Shown piece after piece: positions 1 through 8,605 of a DNA stretch of 64,000 bases (position 1 is the first letter of the stretch; each line of letters begins with the position of its first letter). The stretch covers positions 2,180,007-2,244,006 of the forward strand of contig NZ_JAQNDM010000002.1 of the NCBI RefSeq assembly GCF_028368975.1. The letters are read 5' to 3'. Source of the stretch: Stigmatella ashevillena (lineage in GTDB: Bacteria; Myxococcota; Myxococcia; Myxococcales; Myxococcaceae). Position numbers and translations under genes: made by a program. The notes beneath the pieces are model-generated. The model had not been told where the DNA came from. It searched no databases and saw only the letters and a program-made list of their open reading frames with translations.

Positions 1-2856
1 CTGACCTGCCTGGGCATGCCCATGCCCCCCCATCCCTCCCGGGAGGAGGTGGAGGCAGCCAACGCGGAGGTGTGGACCCTGCTGGGGGAACGCCCCATCG
101 CGAGCCTCCTTGAGCTGCCGCTCATGACGGACCCGGACATCCAGGTGGTGATGAGCGTCCTCGCCGCCCTGTTCACGCCCTCGCTCTTCACGGACGTCAA
201 CCTGCTCGTCCTGCACCTGTGCCGGATGATCTCCCTGTCCTTGCGCCACGGCAACAGCGAGGCCATCACGAATGGGTATGCGTGGTACGGCATCACGCTG
301 GGCGACCTGTTCGGGCGGTACCGGGAGGGCCATGCCTTCGGCGAGCTGGCCCTCGCCCTCGTCGAGCGCCACGGCTACACCACCTCCCGGGCGAGGATCC
401 TCTACTCGATGGAGATCCTCAGCGTCTGGACCCAGCCGCTCACCCTCTCGCTGGAGCACATCCGCAATGCCTTTCAGCAGGCCGTTCCGGCGGGTGATTT
501 CCAGACCGCCGGCTACTGCTGCAACCACATCATCACGGATCGCCTCGCCCTCGGGCACAACCTGGACGAGGTCCACCAGGAGTCGATCGCGCGCATGGAC
601 TTCGCGCGCAAGGCCAGCTTCCAAGCCGTCCAACAAGTCATCCAGCACACCCAGCGCTACATACAGCAACTGCGCGGCCTGTCCCCGTCCTTCGACTCGC
701 TGAACGGTGAGGGCTTCGACGAGGACGCCTTCGAGGCCAGGCTGTCGTCGATACCGCACATGAGCACCGCGGTGTGCTGGTACTGGATCACCAAGACGCA
801 GTCGCGCGTCATGTGCGGCCGGTACGAGGAGGCATGTCAAGCATCCGCCAGGGCCCAGGAGCTCCTCTGGTCCTCGCTCGGCCACATCCAACGGGTGGAC
901 TTCCACCTCTACAGCGCGTTGGCCCTGTCCGGCCGCTGCGAGGACGCGGCGCCCGAAGCACGACGGGAATACCTCGAGGCCATGCGGCGGCACCAACGAC
1001 AGCTCGAGGAGTGGGCGCAGCACAACCCCGGCACCTTCCGCGCGGCCGAGCGGATGGCCGCCGCGGAACTCGCCCAGCATCAGGCGCAATGGGACGAGGC
1101 GGTGCACGCCTACGATGCGGCGATCCAATCGGCGCGCGAGCACGGCTTCATCCAGAACGCCGCGCTCGCCAACGAGTTCGCGGCGCGCTTCTGGCGCAAG
1201 CGGGGGGTCAAGACCCTCGCCCTGGCCTCCGCCCGCGAGGCGCGGGAGGCGTACCTGGCGTGGGGGGCCCACGGCAAGGTCAAGCACCTGGAGGACCAGT
1301 GGCCCCTGCTCTCGGACACGGCGAGCACGCAGGACCGCGGATTCGATACGACCTCGATCCATCTCGATGCGCTCACCGTGGTGAAAGCCCAACACGCCAT
1401 CTCTGGGGAGATCGACCTGGAGCAACTGGTGTCCACGCTGCTGCGAGTGGCCATGGAGAACGTTGGCGCCCAGCGCGGCGCCCTGCTGCGCCCGCTCGGC
1501 AACAAGCTGCGGCTGGTGGCCATCTCCAGCGTGGCGGAAGGGGGCGCCGTGGTGCTTTCGGAAGACCACTCCACCCACGCGCTGCCCTGGTCGCTCCTCA
1601 CCTACGTCAAGCGCACGCGCGAGCACGTGCTCATTGGTGATGCCTCCCGGCCCCATCCCTACGCCTCCGACGACTACTTCGAGCGCGGCCAGGCCAAGGC
1701 GGTGCTCTGCCTGCCGCTGCTGCGCCAGGAGGAGCTCGTCGGCGTGCTCTACTTAGAGAACAGCCTCACCGCGGATGCCTTCACCCCGGCCCGCATCACG
1801 CTGCTCGGGCACATCGCCTCCCAGGCCGCCATCTCCATCGAGAACGCTCGGCTCTACGCCGACATCAAGCAGGCCAAGACCGCCCTGCGCGACGCCAACG
1901 ACGAGTTGGAGCGGCGCGTGGACGAGCGCACGCACGAGCTCAAGGAGGCCCAGGCCCGGCTGGTGGAGATGGCACGCGCGGCGGGAATGTCCGAGATCGC
2001 CTCCAACGTGCTGCACAACGTGGGCAACGTCCTCACCAGCGCCGTCATCAACCTCGAGACGACGCGTCACGAGGTGGGCGCGTCACGGGTCGTCCGGGTG
2101 CGGCAGGTGGCCGGGCTGATCCAGGAGCACCGTGAGACGCTGATGGACTTCCTCACGAAGGATTCCCGGGGGCGCCGCCTGCCCGACTACCTGTCCGCGC
2201 TCGCCGCCGAGCTCATCAAAGAGCAGACGCACCTGCAGGAGAGTCTGGAGGCCATGAACCGGCACCTGGAGCACATCCGCGCCATCGTCCAGGTGCAGCA
2301 GACCTACGCGAAGACGCCACTGCTCACCGAGGAGTGTGATCTGATGCAGCTCGTCGACGACACCCTGCGCATCCAGTCCTCCTCGATCCAGCGCCACGGC
2401 ATCATCCTCACCCGCGATTTCGCCCGCCTACCCCAGGTGTGGCTCGACAAGCACAAGGTGATGCAGATCCTGGTCAACCTGATCGCCAACGCCAAGGACG
2501 CCATGGACGCCATGCCCGAGCAGCAGCGGCACCTGCTCGTGCGGCTCACCACGGACAACGGGTGGGCACGCATCCAGGTGACGGACAGTGGCGTGGGCCT
2601 CACGCCGGAGATCCTCGGCAAGCTCTTCACGCATGGTTTCACCACGCGGAAGGACGGCCACGGCTTCGGCCTGCATTCGAGCTCGCTGGCGGCGCAGATG
2701 CTGGGAGGGCGTCTGACACTGGAGAGCGAGGGGCCCGGCAAGGGAGCCACGGCCACCCTGGAGATTCCGCTCACGCCCGAGCCCAGGAAGTTCCCCCCGG
2801 GGGCCCAGCGGAAGGAACCTCACGTGGGTCCCCCTTCCCCCGTGAAGGAGCGTTGA
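1..2856 (+). CDS. C-terminal part of a giant hybrid sensor kinase (TPR-like, GAF, histidine kinase); 5' end outside window
   Basis: The reading frame is open to the left edge, so the protein is truncated here and about 950 residues are visible. Numbering from the ATG at position 16: residues 1-440 are helical TPR-like signalling sequence, roughly 455-615 are a GAF sensor domain, then a coiled-coil linker. An atypical dimerisation helix carries the likely phosphoacceptor His667 in the motif LHNVGNVLTS. A GHKL ATPase domain follows, with N-box (NLIANAKDAMDA), DSGVGL and HGFGLH boxes. This matches the C-terminal half of myxobacterial proteins that begin with a Ser/Thr kinase and an AAA-type ATPase. 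That missing N-terminus is inferred from the family. No cognate response regulator is adjacent. Confidence 0.88.
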   Translation: MTCLGMPMPPHPSREEVEAANAEVWTLLGERPIASLLELPLMTDPDIQVVMSVLAALFTPSLFTDVNLLVLHLCRMISLSLRHGNSEAITNGYAWYGITLGDLFGRYREGHAFGELALALVERHGYTTSRARILYSMEILSVWTQPLTLSLEHIRNAFQQAVPAGDFQTAGYCCNHIITDRLALGHNLDEVHQESIARMDFARKASFQAVQQVIQHTQRYIQQLRGLSPSFDSLNGEGFDEDAFEARLSSIPHMSTAVCWYWITKTQSRVMCGRYEEACQASARAQELLWSSLGHIQRVDFHLYSALALSGRCEDAAPEARREYLEAMRRHQRQLEEWAQHNPGTFRAAERMAAAELAQHQAQWDEAVHAYDAAIQSAREHGFIQNAALANEFAARFWRKRGVKTLALASAREAREAYLAWGAHGKVKHLEDQWPLLSDTASTQDRGFDTTSIHLDALTVVKAQHAISGEIDLEQLVSTLLRVAMENVGAQRGALLRPLGNKLRLVAISSVAEGGAVVLSEDHSTHALPWSLLTYVKRTREHVLIGDASRPHPYASDDYFERGQAKAVLCLPLLRQEELVGVLYLENSLTADAFTPARITLLGHIASQAAISIENARLYADIKQAKTALRDANDELERRVDERTHELKEAQARLVEMARAAGMSEIASNVLHNVGNVLTSAVINLETTRHEVGASRVVRVRQVAGLIQEHRETLMDFLTKDSRGRRLPDYLSALAAELIKEQTHLQESLEAMNRHLEHIRAIVQVQQTYAKTPLLTEECDLMQLVDDTLRIQSSSIQRHGIILTRDFARLPQVWLDKHKVMQILVNLIANAKDAMDAMPEQQRHLLVRLTTDNGWARIQVTDSGVGLTPEILGKLFTHGFTTRKDGHGFGLHSSSLAAQMLGGRLTLESEGPGKGATATLEIPLTPEPRKFPPGAQRKEPHVGPPSPVKER

Positions 2857-3020
2857 CTGGGCGCCGTGGCACCTTGGCCCCACCGCGCCGGGGGCCCATC
2901 GCGACATGCTTGCTGTTGGGCCCTCGCCTCAAGGCCCCTGGCTTCCTCAAGCTCATCCTCATCGAGACCGCCTACCAGGGCTCGTCCGGCATCACCGCTA
3001 GCAACAGCGGCGGCGGCCCC

Positions 3021-3650
3021 TCACTTCTTGGTGCGACGGCGCCTCGGCGACTCGTGCCGCGATGCACTCAGGGTGCGCGCGGTGCCTGCGGTGATGGCTC
3101 TGAGCTCGCCGAACGCCATTCGGACGTGTTGCGATAGATCGCGCGGCAGGGTGCCGGTCACCCATCGCTCGAACGCCACCTTGAAGACTGCGATCCCCGC
3201 CTCGGCGGTCAGACTCGCGGCGGGCTCTGCGACGCCGCGCTTGCGAAGCGCGTGCGCAACGGCCGACGCGAGCGACGCGAGCTTGATCAGCTCGCGCTCT
3301 CGAAGCTCCGCGTGAGCCGTGACGAGGGCATGCCGTGCCTGGACGTAGCTTTCGTCACGCACCTGTTGGAGCGCGGCGGCGGCGGCTTCGAGTGCGGCAG
3401 CGACTGCGTCGAGCGGTGCGGTCTCCTTGGGAGCGCCGGTGGTGGCGTCTGCGATGAGCTTCTGGAGATCGCTCGAGCCTGAGAACAAGACCTCGCGCTT
3501 GTCGGTGAAGTAGCGGAAGAAGGTGCGCTCCGTGAGCCCCGCGCGCGCGGCGATCTCCTCCACCGTCGTTCGGACGTACCCGCGCTCTTGAAAGAGCTCC
3601 ATCGCGGCTTGCTCCAGCCGTCCACGTGCGTTGGGTTCCCAGCGGGCCAT
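3021..3650 (-). CDS. TetR/AcrR family transcriptional regulator
   Basis: This 209-residue protein has the TetR layout. The N-terminal helix-turn-helix lies at about residues 8-55 (EEIAARAGLTERTFFRYF), followed by an all-helical ligand-binding domain that is not identifiable in detail. It is divergently transcribed from an SDR/epimerase gene. The 80-bp gap between them holds a perfect palindrome and extra CTGA-NN-TCAG half-sites, so it most likely represses that neighbour and itself. The ligand cannot be deduced. The basic C-terminus (RRRRTKK) is a small oddity. Confidence 0.92.
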   Translation of the reverse strand: MARWEPNARGRLEQAAMELFQERGYVRTTVEEIAARAGLTERTFFRYFTDKREVLFSGSSDLQKLIADATTGAPKETAPLDAVAAALEAAAAALQQVRDESYVQARHALVTAHAELRERELIKLASLASAVAHALRKRGVAEPAASLTAEAGIAVFKVAFERWVTGTLPRDLSQHVRMAFGELRAITAGTARTLSASRHESPRRRRTKK

Positions 3651-3700
3651 CGGCTCCCAGTATACCTGATTGCAGGGACTGACATCAGGTGTTAAAGGTT

Positions 3701-3717
3701 ATGTCAGCTTCTGACAT
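3701..3717. promoter_or_regulatory. Putative TetR operator, perfect 7-3-7 palindrome
   Basis: ATGTCAG and CTGACAT flank CTT, giving a perfect inverted repeat in the gap between the divergent TetR gene and the SDR gene. It lies just upstream of the AGGAGG ribosome-binding site of the SDR gene. Related CTGA-NN-TCAG elements start at 3679 and 3711, with a weaker one at 3667. Assignment to the adjacent TetR protein is inferred from position and symmetry. Confidence 0.65.
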
Positions 3718-3730
3718 CAGGAGGTTTGCC

Positions 3731-4606
3731 ATGCGTGTCTTCGTCACCGGAGCAAGCGGTTTCATCGGCTCAGCGGTCGTCCCCGAACTTCTGGGCGCGG
3801 GCCATCAGGTGGTCGGACTTGCTCGCTCGGATGCTGCGGCTCAGGCCCTCGCCGCAGCCGGAGCCGAGGTGCATCGGGGTTCGCTCGACGATCTCGACAG
3901 CCTGCGCGCCGGCGCGGCGAAGTCGGACGGGGTCATCCACCTCGCGTTCGTCCACGACTTTTCGCAGTACGAGGCGGCGCTGCGCACCGACACGCTCGCC
4001 ATCGAGAGCCTCGGCACCGCGCTCGAGGGCTCCGATCGACCGTTCGTCATCGCCTCGGGCATGTTGGGGACCACCGAGACCGACTCGCCGCGCGCCAACT
4101 CGCCGCGCAGCCGTTCGGAAGAGATGGTGCTCGCGCTGGCCGCGCGCCGCGTGCGCACGTCCATCGTGCGACTCCCGCCGACGGTCCACGGCAAGGGCGA
4201 TCACGGCTTCGTGCCGCGCCTCATCGCTATCGCTCGCGCAAAGGGCGTCGCCGCGTACGTCGGAGACGGCGCGAATCGTTGGCCTGCCGTGCACCGGCTC
4301 GACGCGGCGCGCCTCTTCCAACTCGCGCTGGAACGCGCTCCGGCAGGCACCAGGCTCCACGCTGTCGCCGACGAGGGCGTGCCCACCCGCGACATCGCGA
4401 GCGTCATCGCGCGTCGGCTCGGCGTGCCGGTCGTCTCGAAATCATCCGAAGAGGCGAACGAGCACTTCGGCTTCTTGGGACGGATCTTCTCGCTCGATGT
4501 CCCAGCATCGGCGGAGCGTACGCGAGAACAGTTCGGCTGGCGCCCCGTCGAGCCCGGACTCATCGCCGACCTCGACGACGAGCACTACTTCGCGGCAGCC
4601 ACGTGA
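3731..4606 (+). CDS. NAD(P)-dependent SDR/epimerase family oxidoreductase
   Basis: This is a 291-residue extended SDR-type protein. It starts directly with a Rossmann nucleotide-binding motif ([14 protein letters not shown], GxxGxxG). The family's usual inner-membrane-free, cytosolic NAD(P) epimerase or reductase fold is expected, and the substrate is unknown. I chose the ATG at 3731 because AGGAGG sits at the right distance and the Rossmann strand begins immediately. An in-frame ATG at 3689 would add 14 unlikely residues and lies in the operator region. The gene is divergent from, and probably repressed by, the TetR gene. It is followed by a convergent DUF1569 gene 50 bp away. Confidence 0.9.
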   Translation: MRVFVTGASGFIGSAVVPELLGAGHQVVGLARSDAAAQALAAAGAEVHRGSLDDLDSLRAGAAKSDGVIHLAFVHDFSQYEAALRTDTLAIESLGTALEGSDRPFVIASGMLGTTETDSPRANSPRSRSEEMVLALAARRVRTSIVRLPPTVHGKGDHGFVPRLIAIARAKGVAAYVGDGANRWPAVHRLDAARLFQLALERAPAGTRLHAVADEGVPTRDIASVIARRLGVPVVSKSSEEANEHFGFLGRIFSLDVPASAERTREQFGWRPVEPGLIADLDDEHYFAAAT

Positions 4607-4656
4607 CCGGCATATGGCGCAGAACATCCCCGCTCAACGGCCAGCGCCGGGTGAGA

Positions 4657-5190
4657 TTACAGATGCCCTTCGCGGCTGCCGCTTACCTCACTCAGATGAT
4701 TCTTCACATGCAGGCAATGAGCACTGTCATACTGAGCCTTGCTCAGCTTCCCATAGGCAAAGTGCGGGGCCAGCTCACCTTGCCAAGCCATGAATTTTTC
4801 CAATTCACTCACCAACTCGGCCAGAGCAACTTCGTTCGGCAATCCACTGACCAGTGCGGGTGCGCCGGGGATGGCTTCATCCAGTGGATGCTGCATTTTT
4901 CCTGCTGCAGAAAACACATTGAGGGCCGCTGCACCGGCTGTGTTCTGAAACAGGGCAGATTTCGCCTGCGGATAGCCAAGGCGTGAAAAACGGATGCTCT
5001 GAGCACAATGCTGGAATATCTCACTGACGCTCCAGCGTCCTGTGCTGCGCAGTTTGTCCGCGGGCAAGCTTTGCAACTGGGCCAGCAATTCTGACAGCGC
5101 GCCATGGCGTGCCATGGATGCGGTTTTTACCCCCAGGACCAGAACCACAGGTGTCGCGATGGCTGTATACAGAAGCTTTCTGCGGTTCAT
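4657..5190 (-). CDS. DUF1569 (DinB-like) family protein
   Basis: The 177-residue protein begins with a basic N-terminus and one hydrophobic segment (LLYTAIATPVVLVLGV), possibly a twin-arginine-like or uncleaved anchor. A DUF1569/DinB-like four-helix domain follows, with WSVSEIFQHCAQSIRFS. In DinB-superfamily proteins the histidine contributes to a metal site, and the function of this branch is unknown. The start at 5190 is the first residue of the hydrophobic leader; upstream in-frame sequence does not look coding. The gene is clearly less GC-rich than its neighbours and uses many A/T-ending codons, which suggests recent horizontal acquisition. Confidence 0.82.
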   Translation of the reverse strand: MNRRKLLYTAIATPVVLVLGVKTASMARHGALSELLAQLQSLPADKLRSTGRWSVSEIFQHCAQSIRFSRLGYPQAKSALFQNTAGAAALNVFSAAGKMQHPLDEAIPGAPALVSGLPNEVALAELVSELEKFMAWQGELAPHFAYGKLSKAQYDSAHCLHVKNHLSEVSGSREGHL

Positions 5191-5505
5191 GGCATCTCCG
5201 GGCGGGAGGTGAGAATCGCTGACGATCGGACGTGCGGCCACCCATGGGTGGTGCCCAGCGCCTCCGCCAGGGCGCCGACGCTCATCGGCCCCTTCAGCGC
5301 AAGCGGGTTCAATCTCACAGAGTCCATTCTCACCCCTCTCCTGATACGTAGGAGACAATGTAACATACGAGAAACTCCGGTCATCGGTCAGAGCACTCGA
5401 AGAGCCCAGCAACCGTTCAACCTTCGCCGACGCCCTGCCGGGGGGGCTCCAGGCGGAGGCGCCCTCCTGGTAAAATGAGCCCTTCTTCTGAGAAAGGGGT
5501 CTGTC
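5191..5505. other. Gap of 315 bp, with a possible winged-helix regulator remnant on the minus strand
   Basis: On the minus strand between about 5330 and 5240 the sequence reads MDSVRLNPLALKGPMSVGAL and then AEALG, which resembles the first helices of a MarR/ArsR-type winged-helix regulator. The similarity stops abruptly and no full domain follows, so at most it is a decayed fragment joined to the DUF1569 gene. The right part carries the ribosome-binding site (GAGAAAGGGG) of the gene at 5506. Nothing else is recognisable. Confidence 0.3.
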
Positions 5506-6078
5506 ATGCGGATGTTCAAGCTGCTACTCGGTGGGGCCGCGCTCGTGGGGGCGGCACTGGGGCCAGGGTCCGCGGAAGCCGCAGCCAAGGTGATCGGCCC
5601 TGGGTTCGGCCGCATCTGCTACGAGTATGCCCGGGCCGGACATGCCTCGGACACAGGCCTCGCGGCCTGCAACCAGGCGCTCGCCGAGCAGAACCTGGCT
5701 TCGGACGATCGGGCCGCGACCCTCGTCAACCGCGGGATTCTCCACATGTATGCCAAGGCGCACGCGCTCGCGCTCGCCAGCTACGAGCAGGCACTGAGGG
5801 TGAATCCGGATCAGGCCGAGGCCTACGTGAACCAGGGCATCGCGCTGGTGAACCTCGGCCGGGACGCCGAGGCAGTGGCGGCGGTCAACCGAGCGCTGGA
5901 GCTGAACACCGCACGGCCCGAGCTCGCCTACTACACGCGCGGCGTCGCCTACGAGATGCTCGGCAACGACCGCGCCGCCTTCAACGACTACCGCCAAGCC
6001 GCCGCGCTCAAGCCCGATTGGCAGGAGCCGCACACGCAGCTTCGGCGCTTTTCGGTCGTCCCCAAGGAACAGGGCTGA
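5506..6078 (+). CDS. Secreted tetratricopeptide-repeat protein
   Basis: The 190-residue protein has a cleavable Sec signal peptide (hydrophobic LLLGGAALVGAALG, likely cleavage after SAEA). About three TPR units follow, covering residues 65-165; the typical TPR signature ALASYEQALRVNPDQAEAY is visible. It is probably periplasmic and acts as a protein-binding scaffold, with partner unknown. Two consecutive ATGs (5506 and 5512) are possible starts. It converges on the gene ending at 6098 with only 19 bp between. Confidence 0.85.
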   Translation: MRMFKLLLGGAALVGAALGPGSAEAAAKVIGPGFGRICYEYARAGHASDTGLAACNQALAEQNLASDDRAATLVNRGILHMYAKAHALALASYEQALRVNPDQAEAYVNQGIALVNLGRDAEAVAAVNRALELNTARPELAYYTRGVAYEMLGNDRAAFNDYRQAAALKPDWQEPHTQLRRFSVVPKEQG

Positions 6079-6097
6079 AGCCCACATGGACATGCGG

Positions 6098-6796
6098 TCA
6101 CCTTAGCGCGACGACCCCGGCTCCAGTCCGGTAGCGCGCCGGCAGCCGGTCCAGCGAGGCCCGGGCGGCAGCCGCACTCTCGAAGACGCCCGCCGTGACC
6201 TCGACGCCTGCCACCCGGGCCTCGCGGGTCCGGCAGGGCAGACATCTCGCGTAGAAGACCTGTCCCTCAGGCACCACGCCCTCTGCGTCGAAGCGCTCGG
6301 CGAAGCGGGCGGCCTCGGCAGGGCTGGCAGCGGCGTGGAGACGGAGCGTGTAGAGCGGAGCGTCCGGGGGCTCCGGCGGCAGCGCCAGCGCCCGACTCAG
6401 CGCGGCCGAGGCTTGGCGCAGAACCTCGACCTGCACCTCGGGGCTGTCTGGCGCGCCCTCGGCGATGCCCGCCAGTGGCTGCGAGGTGCACGGGCGGTTG
6501 CAGGCCGGGTCGCGCGGCCCGCAGCGGCGCAGCGTGACCTGGAGCGGGCCTTCGGTCTCTTGCGCCAGCAGCAGCCCTGCATCGGCCGGCAGGGCTGAGG
6601 CCAGCCGACGTGCCCAGCGAACGAAGGCCCGGGCCTCGTCGGCCTCCCAGCCCCCCACACCCGCGCCATCGTTGAAGCCCGAGCGGGTCACGCGCACCTC
6701 CAGTCGCCCTACCCGGCCTCCCCAGGTCCAGGCGTCGGCATGCGCTGCGGGCGTGGCGAACAGGAGCAGCAGGGCGAGCGCGGTCCGGAGCGTCAT
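6098..6796 (-). CDS. Secreted protein with C-terminal SPOR-like module
   Basis: This 232-residue protein has a clear signal peptide (ALALLLLFATPAAHA). The middle part contains four closely spaced cysteines (RRCGPRDPACNRPC), and a second Cys pair occurs in CLPC. The C-terminal 80 residues resemble a SPOR fold: a strand, then helix SPAEAARFAERFDAEG, then a second strand and helix (VTAGVFESAAAARASLDRL). SPOR domains bind denuded peptidoglycan, but this one is divergent. The start at 6796 is chosen because the signal peptide begins there, although the same frame stays open upstream into a disrupted lipoprotein gene. Confidence 0.7.
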   Translation of the reverse strand: MTLRTALALLLLFATPAAHADAWTWGGRVGRLEVRVTRSGFNDGAGVGGWEADEARAFVRWARRLASALPADAGLLLAQETEGPLQVTLRRCGPRDPACNRPCTSQPLAGIAEGAPDSPEVQVEVLRQASAALSRALALPPEPPDAPLYTLRLHAAASPAEAARFAERFDAEGVVPEGQVFYARCLPCRTREARVAGVEVTAGVFESAAAARASLDRLPARYRTGAGVVALR

Positions 6797-6797
6797 G

Positions 6798-7107
6798 GCG
6801 CCTTCAGCAGCCTGCGAGTAGACGAGGCGCTCGACGGTGTCGGTAGGTGTGCCGCCCGCATCATTGGGGAAGCCACCCGCAGCGGAGACGAAGGCGCGGA
6901 AGAGGACGTTGCCAGAGAGGTAGCGCGGGCTGCCGTTCAGGTAGGACACCGAGGTGGCGTTGAGGGTGCCGTCGAAGCTCGCGGACTCCGTGCACTTCGC
7001 GGGCTCTGTTCCTGTCCCGCCGCAGCGGAGACGGTCGGGGTCGACCCCTTGGTGGTGCTGGAGCACGCCACGAGGGTGAACAGGGCTGCTGCGACGGGAA
7101 AGCGCAA
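6798..7107 (-). pseudogene. Frame-disrupted small lipoprotein, open into the downstream gene
   Basis: A lipoprotein leader starts at a TTG at 7107 behind GAGGAG and reads LRFPVAAALFTLVACSS, with lipobox LVAC. After about 30 residues this frame loses coding character and stops near 6937. From about 7046 leftward a different frame has strong G/C third positions (for example FDGTLNATSVSYLNG), so coding appears to switch frame near 7025-7040. That second frame has no stop before the next gene's ATG at 6796. The simplest reading is an indel plus loss of the 3' end. A sequencing error is an alternative. Confidence 0.5.
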
Positions 7108-7141
7108 AGGGGGTTCTCCTCGGTCAGAACGAGGTTCGACC

Positions 7142-8152
7142 TTACCCTGAGGAAGACATCGAGAAAGGTGGACTCGTTCCAAGACTCGACGCGGTGGCGC
7201 CATCGACAAAACGAACGACTTCGATGCCCTTCTCCGTGCCCACGGCAAAGCGTCGGCCGACCGGATCCAACGCGAGGGGGGGAAGAGGCGCAAGGTGATG
7301 GATAATGCTGCTGCACTGGAAGCCCGTGGAGAGATCAGGCCAGCGCTCCACAGTGCGCCCAGTCGACAGTTCGATGAGCGAGGGGTGCTCGAAGAAATGC
7401 ACCATGTGCCCCCCCATCACCATCATCCTGCCCACCCCCTGCTCGAACGGAACCTCGGACACAAGGCGGCGCTCCGTCAGCGAGTACAGCCCCAGCGCCT
7501 CCGGCCCGGACCCGCTCAGAACCAACGTGTCGCCTTCTCCGAAGGCGGCGGAGTGAAGCTCCATCCCCCACTCGCCGGTCTCCAACGACCCCTCGTCATC
7601 CAGAGACTCAGGCTGCTCGAGCGCGCGAGGCACATCAAAGACGCGCACGCTGTCGATCGGGTGCCAGATCCATCCCGCGCTGAGCAGGTAGCGGCCATCA
7701 CCACGGAACTGGAGGCGAGAGTGGAAGAAGTCCGGGGACTGACTCGTGCGCTGGGTGAGCCGCTGGCCGGTCTCGATGTCTTCGATTTCAAGACGGCAAT
7801 AGTCGTCGGGGCAGTGGGCCAAGATCGTCCGGCCACTCGGGAAGGTGTGTAGCGCGATGGGGTACTCGTAGGCGGTGGCATGGTAGAAGCTGCGGCTGAG
7901 CTCTCGCAGCACCTTCCCCTCCTTCAGCACCAACCCCTTCGTCCCCAACACCTCGTAGAGGACGGTGTAGCGCCCATCGGGAGACATCACCGCGCGATCA
8001 AAGCGGTAAGCGTAGCGGACCGACGGATCGGAGGAGCGTCCATCGAGCGAGTGGACGATGCCACCCGAGACCCAGTCGACGAGGGAATCCTCGAACCAAC
8101 ACAGTGAGCGGGGAGGACAGGGCGTCGGAAGGAAAATGCGTTCAGTCTTCAT
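7142..8152 (-). CDS. Beta-propeller-like (WD40-type) protein of unknown function
   Basis: This is a 336-residue protein with no signal peptide. It shows repeated propeller-like blades: DRAVMSPDGRYTVLYEV, HSRLQFRGDGRYLLSAG and LALDPVGRRFAVGTEKG, each a short Asp/Gly turn between strands as in WD40-like proteins. The start at 8152 (MKTERIF) is preferred because upstream in-frame sequence is not coding-like. It may act as an interaction platform. No catalytic signature is seen, and neither neighbour suggests a specific pathway. Confidence 0.7.
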   Translation of the reverse strand: MKTERIFLPTPCPPRSLCWFEDSLVDWVSGGIVHSLDGRSSDPSVRYAYRFDRAVMSPDGRYTVLYEVLGTKGLVLKEGKVLRELSRSFYHATAYEYPIALHTFPSGRTILAHCPDDYCRLEIEDIETGQRLTQRTSQSPDFFHSRLQFRGDGRYLLSAGWIWHPIDSVRVFDVPRALEQPESLDDEGSLETGEWGMELHSAAFGEGDTLVLSGSGPEALGLYSLTERRLVSEVPFEQGVGRMMVMGGHMVHFFEHPSLIELSTGRTVERWPDLSTGFQCSSIIHHLAPLPPLALDPVGRRFAVGTEKGIEVVRFVDGATASSLGTSPPFSMSSSG

Positions 8153-8605
8153 GGGCTTCGTGCGTTTCTCGGAACCGGCTTGCCGGCTTCGGGGTTCGCC
8201 GCCCGAGGACGCTCTCATGGCAAGGCTCCTGACATTCAGAATGAGCGATAAGGGCGGGTGACCGTGAAGCACTTGAGCCGCGGCTCGACAGGCGCTCAGC
8301 GGAGACCATCGTCTCCGACTCCCCCTGGCGCAGAAGGAGCTGTTCCGCACGGTGTATGACCATTACGAGTCGGAGGTGCAGCGCAGCTCCGGCAAGGACG
8401 ACGCGGTCTCCAAGTACGGCAGTGCCGATTGGGACAACCTCGACCCTTGCGATCAAGGACGTCGCCGTGGACCGGATCTACCGGGGGGATGACACGTCCA
8501 AGAAATCGAATCCAGGGAATTACATTTTAATCCACTTTGCCTAGATTTCACGGTAAATCTCCACCAAGCCTTCACTTCCACCAGGCCTCTCAAGGAGATA
8601 CGAAA
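8153..8605. other. Gap of 453 bp containing a gene remnant and the upstream region of the next lipoprotein
   Basis: The left quarter is the upstream region of the leftward propeller gene. The central part holds the frame-shifted remnant described separately (8298-8539). The last 60 bp are AT-richer than the surroundings and end with AAGGAGATACGAAA, a strong ribosome-binding site for the lipoprotein starting at 8606. Confidence 0.5.
8298..8539 (+). pseudogene. Remnant of an unidentified gene, split by a frameshift
   Basis: From 8298 the plus strand reads sensible protein (RLPLAQKELFRTVYDHYESE, then YGSADWDNL). Near 8445 the coding character moves to another frame (TLAIKDVAVDRIYRGDD), which ends at a stop at 8542-8544. 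The two pieces join smoothly if one base is lost, so this is probably the decayed 3' part of one gene. No start codon or complete domain remains. The family is not recognised. Confidence 0.4.

Noticed and set aside
2857-3020. Short protein-like stretch (LKLILIETAYQGSSGI) on the plus strand after the hybrid kinase
   Set aside because: Only about 25 residues, no start codon and no recognisable family; could be a C-terminal scrap but the evidence is too thin.
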